Below, in pieces: positions 1-9,128 of a stretch of 64,000 bases of DNA. The notes beneath the pieces were generated by a model. It did not search any database, was not told the DNA's origin, and saw nothing but the letters and a program-made list of their open reading frames with translations. The translations under genes and the position numbers were made by a program. Origin of the DNA: Acheta domesticus (lineage: Eukaryota; Arthropoda; Insecta; Orthoptera; Gryllidae); assembly GCA_031308135.1 (NCBI GenBank), contig JAHLJT010009436.1:120629608-120693607 (forward strand), given 5' to 3'. Numbering within the stretch: the first letter of the stretch is position 1; each line of letters starts with the position of its first letter.

Positions 1-2363
1 GTAAGTTTTAATGATGCATGATCCGCTAATTGTGGGGCTGATACATAATATACGGGATCTAATCCATAATTTTTATAACATGTTTCCCTAAAATTGTTAA
101 ATACATCACTTAATAATATAGAATCTAGTTTTAGATATAAATCATGATAATCACCAAAATTTTTACATTTAAAATGTTCATATATATATTTTACAAATTT
201 TAAATCAACTTTTTTATTATTTAAAACAGATTTCCAATTTACTTCGTCATATGATATTTCTTGTTCAAATTTATCATAATTATCGACCCATTCATATGGA
301 TAATATCCTTTTTGTAATACTAAATGTATATCTTCTTTCTTGAATGTATTACATACATTATTAAATTTTTTATATGTAATTGGTTTAGAAACGTGATGAT
401 TACATATTTTACATGTTGCATTCGCTTTTAATATATTATTTTCATCAATAGGTTGAAATTTTACATTTTCTATAGCTTGTTTAGATTTGCAATGAGTACA
501 ATATGCATTATTTACTTCACCTAAATTTTTTACAGCTTGATCTAAACTAGTACTTAAAAATCTATAAGTATCAATAAATCTAAATTCAATAATATCATTC
601 ATAAGAGTTCCTTTAGGTATTATTTGTTTTTCTTCGCCGCAACATAATTTTTCATCTAAGATATAATATCTTTTTTTACATTTATTACAACTCCACATAG
701 TATATGAAGTAGGTGTTTGACCTATAATTACTTTTTTAGAAAATGTTAAATATTTTTCCGAAGAATTTGGTATAATTTTTAAATCTGAATAATTTTCACC
801 AAGTTTTATTAATGTTCTTAAAAATAATATAGAATCATATTTTAAATTATGAAATAGAATTGGAATAAATTTTGGGAGACGTAAATTTAAATTACATATA
901 TTACACGCTGCTCCTCGTACTTTACCAGTAATATGATCATGATCTACTACTTTTTTTAATTTAAATTCTTCAAAATTTCTATTACAAATGTGACATGATG
1001 TAGCATTTTTATAATCAGATTTACTCATTTCCAATGTCCATTCTAATTTAATATTTCTATGTAAATATTCTTTAGTATAATATTGTCCCATTTTTATAAG
1101 TTCTTCATTAAATGATTGCATTAATTCGTCAATATTTTTCGATCTTTTTAAATGTTGCTTCACAAATTTATAATTATCATCATTAGGTATTAAATTAGAT
1201 GTAAAACAATAACTATTAGGAATATGCTTATGAATATATTCCGAATTCATAAATTGTTCTTTAAGTTTCTCCAATGTGCATTCAAAATCACATGTTGCAA
1301 CATATGGATGATATTGTTCGGCACCAAAAGATTTATATTCTCTTATAGGATATTTAGGCATTTTAATACTTATTTTATCATGAATACATTGATCAATATG
1401 TTCATTTAATGCTTTTTCATTATTATAATTTTTATTACACTTTAAACAATAATATTTTTTTACATTCTTACGATGAACTTGACCTTTTAATAAGCTACTT
1501 ATATTTTTTATACCTACACAATGATCTTTAAACATTAATATATTAACATGTTTTTCTAATTTTTTATAATTTTCACTACAATAGTATAATTCAATAAAAG
1601 TATCTTTAATTTCATAAACATTAATTGATACTTTTAAAAATTCTTCATATCTTCTTATATTTAATGGTACTATATCTACTGGATATGATATATTTAAAGA
1701 TTCATATTTTGTAATATCATATTTAATAGCTCTATCAGTATGATGCGATAGAGGATTTAATATACTCTCTAATGCATATTCAAAGCATCTAAAATTTTCT
1801 TTCTTTTCACATGTGAACTTATTTGTTGTAATATTTTTTACGTTTATACAACATTTTTTCAATTTTACCCAATCTGGTAATGGAATATAGCTACCTACGT
1901 TTAATGGGTTGTATTTATCCGATTGTAAATCTATAAATAATACTTTATCAAATCTATATTTAGTATTTTTTGCATTATAATTATCAAATTTAGATATAAT
2001 TTCATAATTCATAATGTGAATCTTTTCGGATATGAATTGATTATTAGAAATAGTATGTTGATTCGATTGAAAATGATGTTTAAAATATGTTTTTATTTCT
2101 CCAGATAATTCTAATTCTACATATTGTACAGAAGCTACTAATGCAATATTACTATGAGTATATTTCATTTCAATAATTTTTGATTCTACATCTAATGCTA
2201 TTGTCTTTAAATAATTTTCTAAATCATAATGATTATTATTTAAACTAAATCTCCAATCTACAATTCTATTATTCCATGCTCCATTAGCTTTATAAATGTT
2301 TATTCTATTTTCTAATATCTTATCTGATGAAAATATATCATCATGAAAATTAAATATATTTTG
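1..2363 (-). CDS. Protein-primed family B DNA polymerase, N-terminal exonuclease half (partial, virus/Polinton-like)
   Basis: An uninterrupted minus-strand frame of 787 codons runs off the left edge. In order it shows a C2HC zinc finger (Cys pair at 1448-1437, His 1400-1398, Cys 1388-1386), the ExoI motif CDFE (1292-1281), an endonuclease VII-like HNH signature (CHIC 995-984, VDHDHITG 947-924, second Cys pair 906-894), ExoII HNLKYD (851-834), two further CxxC zinc-ribbon-like segments, the family-typical stretch FRFIDTYRFLSTSLDQ, ExoIII YLKLD (137-123), and LDPVYY just before the edge. These are the three 3'-5' exonuclease motifs of PolB enzymes that copy linear DNA from a protein primer, as in Polintons/Mavericks, adintoviruses and phi29. 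The polymerase palm motifs would lie outside the window. The frame does not join directly to the upstream start: see 2350-2487. The family call is firm; the exact virus lineage is inference. Confidence 0.88.
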
Positions 2364-2487
2364 TTTTTTTTATAATATTTTTATCTTGATGCTCTTTTAC
2401 AATTTTCATAAGTTCTACTTTTCCCATTTTGGCACATCCTTTAATATTATTAATTTTACAATACGTATACAGCTGCGTTCGATTCAT
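2350..2487 (-). CDS. Start of the polymerase gene: SAP-like N-terminal segment, out of frame with the main body
   Basis: A 45-codon minus-strand frame begins with ATG at 2487 and ends at TAA 2352-2350. Residues about 5-32 (LYTYCKINNIKG...KMGKVELMKIV) have the helix-turn-helix spacing of a SAP-type DNA-binding motif, fitting the N-terminus of a replication protein. The polymerase body continues in a different frame from a run of eight A's on the minus strand (2371-2364), so the two segments are offset by one nucleotide there. This could be a true inactivating indel in an old copy, a homopolymer error in the assembly, or ribosomal slippage. The start is the first ATG after the divergent intergenic gap. 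Confidence 0.6.
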   Translation of the reverse strand: MNRTQLYTYCKINNIKGCAKMGKVELMKIVKEHQDKNIIKKTKYI

Positions 2488-2598
2488 GGTTATTTATTAA
2501 TAAATATTTTTATTAGTATATTTTTTTATTGATAAAATTTAAGTGTAAATATGTACAGTTTTATTTGATATAAAAACTTATAATTTTTTACGCTATAA
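2488..2598. promoter_or_regulatory. Divergent intergenic gap, likely bidirectional promoter
   Basis: 111 bp of nearly pure A+T lie between the minus-strand polymerase start (2487) and the plus-strand acidic gene (2599). The gap contains several TATA-like stretches on both strands. Head-to-head starts with so short a gap suggest a shared early promoter. No specific viral promoter motif could be named. Confidence 0.4.
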
Positions 2599-3126
2599 AT
2601 GGAGATGATAAAGACATTAAATAATTTAGGATTTGAATGTCTTATGCATTCATCAAACTTTGAATTATGTCAAAATATTAATTTTGATGGTAAAAAATAT
2701 GAATTTGTAGCACAAATTAAGAAAACAATGGATAATGATATTGTAGATAAAAATATTGATGATGAAATTGATAATACTGATGCTGAAAATAGTAAAATAG
2801 ATAATGTTGAAGATAAAAATATTAATATTGATGATGAAAATAGTAAAATAGATAATGTTGAAGATGAAAATATTAATATTGATGATGAAAATAGTAAAAT
2901 TGATAATGCTGAAGATGAAAATAGTAGTATTGATGTTGAAAATAGTAAAATAGATAATGTTGAAGATGAAAATATTAATATTGATGATGAAAATAGTAAA
3001 ATTGATAATGCTGAAGATGAAAATAGTAGTATTGATGTTGAAAATAGTAAAATAGATAATGTTGAAGATGAAAATATTAGTATTGATGATGAAAATAGTA
3101 GTATTGAAGATGAAAATGATGAATGA
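2599..3126 (+). CDS. Acidic 17-residue-repeat protein, function unknown
   Basis: An intact 175-codon frame opens with ATG just downstream of the divergent gap and closes with TGA. Residues 1-45 are a non-repetitive head with two Cys and mixed charge (ends FVAQIKKTM). Residues 62-163 are six exact-length 17-residue repeats of the form DENSKIDNVEDENINID, alternating between N-I-N/N-S-S types, followed by a partial repeat rich in D and E. The product would be very acidic, probably disordered, and perhaps a DNA mimic or protein-binding tail. I do not recognise the head. The minus strand over this gene is also open, but this is the mirror of the repeat. Intactness of the repeat frame argues for recent coding function or recent integration. 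Confidence 0.6.
   Translation: MEMIKTLNNLGFECLMHSSNFELCQNINFDGKKYEFVAQIKKTMDNDIVDKNIDDEIDNTDAENSKIDNVEDKNINIDDENSKIDNVEDENINIDDENSKIDNAEDENSSIDVENSKIDNVEDENINIDDENSKIDNAEDENSSIDVENSKIDNVEDENISIDDENSSIEDENDE
2782..3087 (+). repeat. In-frame 51 bp tandem repeat, six copies
   Basis: The repeat units of the acidic protein are 51 bp each. Copies 3/5 and 4/6 are nearly identical to each other, which points to a 102 bp higher-order duplication. Confidence 0.85.
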
Positions 3127-3189
3127 AAATACTAATTTTATCATATTTTAATTGATGAAATTTGAGTATTTAAATTAAAAAATATATTA

Positions 3190-3252
3190 ATTTAAAAAAA
3201 TTTGGAAATTTAAATATTTTAATTAAAAAAATTTGGAAATTTAAATATTTTA
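3190..3252. repeat. 31 bp AT-rich tandem repeat, two copies
   Basis: The core tttggaaatttaaatatttt occurs at 3201 and 3232. The repeat lies between the acidic gene and the left arm of the inverted repeat. Confidence 0.75.
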
Positions 3253-3261
3253 ATTTAAAAT

Positions 3262-3564
3262 TCAATCATGTAAGAAACTTAATTCAACAATATCCTTCTC
3301 CATAAGCCTATACCAATCTTGAATTCTTAGCTTTTAATATTTCTTTTATATCAGTTTCTTTTATACAATTAGCATATCTATTTGATAAGATTATACTATA
3401 TATCCGGCCTTGTATACTTGTTTTTAGATGTAATACCATTTTAATTCCATATTTTATCTCCATATTTGTCTTGTATCAACAATAGAATATCCTCTTTTAT
3501 CTTCATTATCTTTTATGAACATTAATATGATATGTTACTTGATTCAGTTTCATATCATATCCAT
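3262..3564 (-). pseudogene. Decayed inverted copy of the 105-codon gene
   Basis: On the minus strand the copy begins ATG GAT ATG ATA and then hits TGA at codon 5. Downstream indels shift the frame several times, but the end, including the stop at 3264-3262, matches the plus-strand gene very closely. It is a broken duplicate of the gene at 3582-3899. The intact copy is likely to be the functional one. Confidence 0.8.
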
Positions 3565-3581
3565 TTAAGGGGGGTCTAGAA

Positions 3582-3899
3582 ATGGATATTATATCAAAAC
3601 TGAACCAAGCTACACATCATATTAAACTTCATAAACAGATAACAGAATTGGTAAAAGATCACGAATATCCTATTGCTGATATAAGACAAATAGATACAAA
3701 ATATGGAATTAAAATCGTATTAGATCTAAAAACAAGTATACAAGGTCAAATATATAGTATATTTTTACCTAATAGATATGCTAATTGTATAAAAGAAACT
3801 AATTGTATAAAAGAAATATTAAAAGCTAAGAATTTAAGATTGGTATATAAAGGGCTTATGGAGAAAGATATTGTTGAATTAAGTTTCTTACATGATTGA
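3582..3899 (+). CDS. Small virus-like protein, possible OB-fold DNA-binding protein
   Basis: An intact 105-codon frame runs from ATG to TGA. The central region alternates short beta-type stretches: residues about 29-50 hold YPIADIRQIDTKYGIKIVLDL, followed by YSIFLPNRYAN and a C-terminal LRLVYKG segment. This pattern (DTKYG, then FLPxRY, then a final strand) resembles small uncharacterised proteins I associate with arthropod Polinton/adintovirus-type elements, and would suit a single-stranded DNA-binding OB fold. That is inference from pattern memory, not a proven family match. Residues 66-77 contain the duplicated tract NCIKET/NCIKEI. It is the right arm of the inverted repeat and is convergent in origin with the broken copy on its left. 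Confidence 0.65.
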   Translation: MDIISKLNQATHHIKLHKQITELVKDHEYPIADIRQIDTKYGIKIVLDLKTSIQGQIYSIFLPNRYANCIKETNCIKEILKAKNLRLVYKGLMEKDIVELSFLHD

Positions 3900-3909
3900 A
3901 TTTTAAATA

Positions 3910-3999
3910 AATAATAATTATAAATAAATAATAATCTTAATTAGTTTATATTAAAAATAATAATTATAAATAATAATCTTAATTAGTTTATATTAAAAA
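3910..3999. repeat. About 45 bp AT-rich tandem repeat, two copies
   Basis: The block ending in cttaattagtttatattaaa occurs twice in tandem immediately beyond the right arm of the inverted repeat. Confidence 0.8.
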
Positions 4000-5373
4000 T
4001 ATAGTCATTTAATAAAATGTGGAAATTCGGGATCACATTTTTCCACAAAATTTCGACGCTTAAAAATAGGTGATTTTTGGTGGAAATGGCGAAATATTAT
4101 AATAAACTATTGTATATTTACATATTTTACGATCATTTTAATAATAATTGCGTAAAAATAGAGGTATTCTCAATCATGAAAAAATGTGGGTGTTAAAATC
4201 TGGTCCAGGAGCCCCCTATACCATACTACTTCACTCGTATTTGAACTTACCAAATGAAAGTAAAATTAAACACTTTAAATTGAATGATTGTTTTCTGAAT
4301 CGCGTTTAACAGAGAAATAATTTCATTAAATTTCTACGATTAGTTTAAGTTTAGCATTTTTGTTGTTTTAAGAGCTGACCAACTGTAAGAGATATTGTAA
4401 TTTATAGAGACTTCGTAACTTATTTTACGTCATTGTTGTATAAAAGAAATAATAAAATGATTTAATAAAACATTACACAAAATGAAAACAAAGAAATAAT
4501 TCACCAAACATTCCTGCCTCTTGGCAAAACTAGCTAGGCAGAATTTAAAAAGAAAATAAACATGAAATAAAGTATTAAGTAACGTACACAAATATGATTC
4601 AAATCCCGATTGTTTGATAGAAAACATGACACAAATATACTTTCCATTAAAGCAAATATTCTTCGTGATATTTCGAGCGCGCTTTGTTCTTCGATTGCAT
4701 GCTATACGAGTAGCTTGCTCGTGTACCCTTTCTGTATTGGGCAGGGGGTGCAGTTTAACATGTGTGATGTAAAGATACTACACTGCAAGAAACGACGGTT
4801 TCTTCGTACATTTGTTTGATGCAAATGAATGAAGGCTCACGAACATGGATTATCACAACGTAAAATTGCTCTATCGAACACAAATTCTATCCTCAGCTAC
4901 TTAACTTTATTGCCAGTTTAATTTGTTTCTAGTAATTTATGACTGTTGTTTGTTTCCCTGATTTTATTTACTCAAGGGAGCGGTCATCTGTATTTTATGG
5001 ATTCCTACGTCATTTTCAGAATATATCTACTCATTACTCTTGCATTATAACACTGAGTTTCGCTCCTATTTCACTCTGATCTCTCAAACGATTCCAACAC
5101 TAATTTGTGTTACCATACTATGCAATATATTAAACGTTTCATCCATCGTCTTCTCACTTCATTACAGTCACTTCGTCACACTATTTCCCTTCTCAAATGG
5201 CATCTATACGGCATTTTACTTTCCTTTGTTTTATTGTGACTACGTGTATTATTTCTATCGTATTGTGACTACGATATTATTTCTTTGCGCGTTCCGTCAT
5301 TACTTTTAACTCATTGCTTAATATTTTACAAACCCACGTAAAGGTTCCACGTATATTCAGAGAATTAGCTTCG
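4000..5373. other. Junction zone and AT-rich intergenic DNA
   Basis: Base composition changes gradually from the extreme A+T of the virus-like block to ordinary host sequence. The junction probably lies between 4000 and 4230, where a weak inverted motif (aatgtggaaa / tttttccaca, about 4017-4055) and the short GC patch ccaggagccccc (4206-4217) occur. No gene is recognised; open frames at 4430-4819 and 5040-5309 show no protein-like features. Confidence 0.4.
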
Positions 5374-5407
5374 AAACGCCTCCAAAATGTCTCCACAGGA
5401 GGCGTTT
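5374..5407. repeat. Perfect 10 bp hairpin
   Basis: aaacgcctcc (5374-5383) and ggaggcgttt (5398-5407) are exact inverted copies with a 14-base loop, at the edge of a GC island. Confidence 0.8.
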
Positions 5408-5640
5408 TGTGGTGCTGCAACCTACCCTACTTAACTGCGCGATGTCCCGAGCAGCAAGTCGCGTCGGAGGGGGCTGCGGCGACAAAACGCCACTTTGCGG
5501 CGACGCCCAGCCGCCTCGGGCGAGACCTCGCGGCCTGCGGGCGAGGCGGGACACGGCGCGCCACACGCAAAACCGGCCCCGCCCTTGCCCCAAGCGCCCG
5601 CCGCCCGGAAGAAGTCTCAACTCGCGCTTCTGAAAGGAAT
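5396..5640. other. GC/CpG island
   Basis: GC-rich, CpG-rich stretch. Open frames on both strands overlap it and look like composition artefacts. 5641-6170 is AT-rich with nothing recognised. Confidence 0.6.
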
Positions 5641-6170
5641 TTCCGTCTTTTCGCATTAGTTTTAAAGTAAAATTTATGCTCGATTCTACGTAGGTTTGAA
5701 AGCAGTCCCTTTAAAGAACACCTTCATCTTCCAGGAGTTGCCAGGTGCTCTCCGAAAACTTTATTCTGATCAATCTTCAGCACACGCCTGGCTGCATAAA
5801 GAAGATCGCCTTTGTTGCGAAATAAAGCGAATTTTCTTAAAGTTTCTTGCATTTTCATCACATTAGTAAGTTTTTTACTAAGATTCAAACAATTAAAAAC
5901 CTATGATTACATTGAAGAATGCATCATGTTTTAGACCAACACAAATATTTAAATATTTCACCACCAAATTTACAAGTGTCAAGCATAAACTACGGATGCC
6001 AAAACAACTCGTGATGAAGATTACATGCACATATTACTAGGCAAATTATTTCGTTGGGCTATATAAATTATATAATAAACACGTCTGAATAAGTAAGTAA
6101 GAGGAATGAATAATAAACCGCTACTATAATTCCCTTTCTGTGCTTTCTCACAACCCTAAACAAAACGTCG

Positions 6171-6745
6171 TTACTACCAGTATTTCTCTGGTAGCGAGCG
6201 TAAAAAGAGGTCGAGTAAAACCGCTACCACAGCACGTCCCAGCAAACTAATAACTTCGCGTCGCCACCAGCCTATCCCGCTTCGCGACGAACGCCGCAAA
6301 TTTAGCGCGATGGTGGAAGGACTGAGGGCGAAGGGAGGGGCGGGGCAGGGGCGCGCGGCCAGCATACTGGGGCAACTTGCGGTGGCAAGGCCACGGGCGA
6401 GGGAGGCTGGGCGGTAGCGGGGGAGTGCGGGAGGCGCGCGGCGGAGCGGGGCAGGGCGGGTGGGTTGCGGATACGGCGGGGAGAGGCGGGAAAGCGGCCG
6501 GGACGGTTATGAAACCCGCCGCACGAATTAAGACGCAAGTGTAGCGGAAGCGCCGGCGCCGTTAAAATGATATACCGCCGCGCCGCCTCGCAAGCGCGCG
6601 CACGCGCGCCCACGCAGCGGACCGCAAGGCGTTGGCAGCGGGGGCGGAGACGGGGGGGAGTGGCGCTCGTAACACGCCCCCCCTGCCGCTCCTTCTTCTG
6701 CCCCTACGCCAGTGCTTACGTCCAGCAGACGCGACGAACCGCGAA
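6171..6745. other. GC/CpG island, strand-asymmetric G-rich core
   Basis: The plus strand from 6310 to 6490 is strongly G-rich (repeated ggggcggggc-type runs). CpG is frequent, with alternating gcgcgcgcacgcgcgc at 6594-6609. 6746-7579 is AT-rich with nothing recognised. Confidence 0.6.
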
Positions 6746-7579
6746 ATTCGATCGTCTCAAGGAGATAACCTCACCACTCCTCATGTCTTTTAAGATAAAA
6801 ATTACTCCATTGATTTTAAAGATATTTTAAAACAGTATTTCATTCCTGACAATGCCCTTCATCATAAATGAATGCAGTTAGTTAGTCATTTAATTTGAAA
6901 GATGTGAAAAATTACAAATATTTTCATAATAAAGCACATGCTTAGGATGAACATTTTATCTTCATACATTTTTGTAGTTTCAGCAAAGTAATTTTTCCAA
7001 CCCTTTTCTTCTCTACAAATGAAAAGAAAATTCACTGAATTTTCACATTCTAAAAAAATTCTATATTTGCAAAAAACGGCTCAGACAATCGTACCCTAAA
7101 TACATTGTCAAATAAATATAGTTATACTTCACAAATGAGGAGTTGCCCTCCATTTGTCTTCTTTTTAATTTCGAACTGATCTAAGTGGTTAGCCGGATGA
7201 GCACATTAGATGGTCTGAGCCTCTTCACTAAAATTATTTTAATTTTCTTAAAATAAACATTTCGTATGAAAGGTTGCAAAATCAATCAAATTTCACATTT
7301 ATCTAAATAAAGATGACTAGTAGTAACACAGTAATACTTCATCTACACTAAAACAGGACGTGTTTTCACGCCTCTTACAAGGGAACACCGATGCAACATA
7401 GACATTCTGTGGATGCGAGTCTATAAAGATAGGCAAACTTTCCTGCACTGGTGCGACAATGGATTTCTCTAGGATTTCATAAGAATTAACTACACTCAAA
7501 CTGTGTACAATCAAAGAAAACATTATTTGTGGTGAGAAACAATAAGAAAAATCTGAAATATTATTTTCTTTCTATGACA

Positions 7580-7875
7580 CCAAAATCACATTTATCTTCG
7601 AATGCTGATCTCCATTAGTGGGCTAGTAGTGCTAATGGCTGTGTAGCACTAGGCAGCGAACGGCTGGTCTCCAAAGAAAATTTGGAATATTTTGTTCTCT
7701 GGGACACAATATATCGCAAAACCATATTTACATTTGCAAGTCTTCGAATGGTGATTTATATTCCCGTAGGTTAGTAGTGCTGATGGCCGTGTAGCTCTGG
7801 GCAGCGAGCGCCCGCTCTCCACATGCTTCACAATCAACCGCAGTGATATGTGTTTCCGGGTTTAAGCAAATAGAT
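7580..7875. repeat. Direct duplication, about 148 bp unit, two copies
   Basis: The segment with gctagtagtgctaatggc (7622) reappears as gttagtagtgctgatggc at about 7771. Both are followed by a tgtagc...ggcagcga block and ctctcc. Each copy is preceded by a similar catttatcttcgaatg-like stretch. It looks like an old tandem duplication or two copies of a short mobile repeat. 7876-8635 has nothing recognised. Confidence 0.7.
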
Positions 7876-8635
7876 AAAGTCATTCCTACTGGAGTAATCT
7901 GTCTAATTATTCCAAACATCCATTCGTTCTGTATTTACAACTCAACATTTACAAATAAGTTACTAAATTGCCTCTACGTTTGTACCATATTACTAGTAAT
8001 ATAAATTGATATCTGATGTTTACGTATTAATATAGACGCTTTCCGAAAATTATACGAACTTTTTTTTTACATGTCACGTATTTTTCAAAGAAATTGAGAT
8101 TGATTAGTATATTATCGCCAATGCAAATAAAGTAAAATAATTTTAAAAATAACACATGTATATTAAAATTGTAATAATGTTGTCTCAACTGTTCCTTATG
8201 TTTGAATTAAATGTAAGAAAGGGTACTAGCGTAAAAAGAGAATGCGACAGTAACTATTTTCACAGCATAGAAAAGAGGGATTGCCTAAGAGCCTCAAAGG
8301 CAGAGGCTCGCTTCATTGTATCTTTTAAATTTTTCAGGAAAAAGTTCGATTGAATGGCAAAACAGAAGTAAAGGGAAATATCTGACATTCTTGGAAGTGT
8401 AACGACCGGTTGTCTATGATTATTCATGCACAAAAAGAAAGCTAAATGCAATCATTATCCCTCAAATCTATCCGTAACCCTCACTAAGCGCAAATGCACA
8501 ATCATTGAAGCCCAATCGGAGCAAAGTCGTGCATTACAAAGCTCTGTGCACGACTTTGAAGTGCCAAGAACCGATGTCAACGATAATGACAAGCGTACGT
8601 AGGAAATCAAGTGCATGTGGACATTGCGCACAGCA

Positions 8636-9128
8636 AGGGAAAGAGAATACATAAAAAGATGCCGGTGGCGGCGACAGCGACGTCTCGTCAGTCACTGGGC
8701 CGCTGAATTGACAGCATCGCAGCAACCCCGAGCGAGCGCAGCTGGGCGCGCGCCGCGGTCATCAGTCATCAGCCCTGTCCGGCTTGCGTTCCCCGCCGCC
8801 CCCCCCCTCGCGACCGCGTGACGGCGGGCTCGGCGGCGGCGGCGGGCCACCACCGGCCAGGTTGCGGAGCCGCCGCGGAGGCAGGGACGTCGGGAACGGC
8901 CAAAGCGGCGAGGCGCGGGACGGCGCAGCGTAGGCGGAGGGTTATTGACAGCCCGAATGTCCACATTCCCGACAGCCTGTCTTCCGCCGTCCGAGCTGTC
9001 GGCGAAGTGCGCGCGCAGGAGACGGACGAGCTGCTTGTTCCAAGGCCCGCGACACGAATTCACAGGCGCGTTTTATTCCACTGCCCGCCTCCTCTCTTCC
9101 GCTTTGAGCTCTCCCCCTACAGTAAGTA
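8636..9128. other. GC/CpG island ending in a plus-strand splice-donor consensus
   Basis: Dense CpG with ggcggcggcggcggg near 8831. A strong donor-like a|gtaagt lies at 9121-9127 on the plus strand just past the island, so this could be an untranslated first exon. No coding protein is recognised. 9130-10110 is AT-rich with nothing recognised. Confidence 0.45.

Larger units (their letters stand above)
3253..3908. repeat. Large inverted repeat carrying an intact and a decayed copy of one gene
   Basis: The left arm (3253-3564) is an imperfect reverse complement of the right arm (3582-3908), with 17 bp between them (3565-3581, containing ttaagggggg). The arms coincide almost exactly with the gene from its ATG to just past its stop. 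Sequence outside the arms does not mirror, so this is an inverted gene duplication rather than an obvious concatemer junction. The left arm carries several small indels and substitutions relative to the right. Confidence 0.88.

Noticed and set aside
2350..2380. Programmed -1 ribosomal frameshift at the A8 run
   Set aside because: The offset between the two frames is in the +1 direction, not -1, so the standard slippery-site mechanism does not fit.
2665..3144. 159-codon minus-strand frame opposite the acidic gene
   Set aside because: It is the mirror of the 51 bp repeats (all I, F, N, T) and has no independent protein features. The plus-strand frame has a clear start beside the divergent promoter.
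3253..3908. Interpretation as a concatemer junction of a hairpin-ended viral genome
   Set aside because: The mirror symmetry stops at the gene ends; sequence beyond 3908 and before 3253 does not match in inverse, so an inverted gene duplication is simpler.
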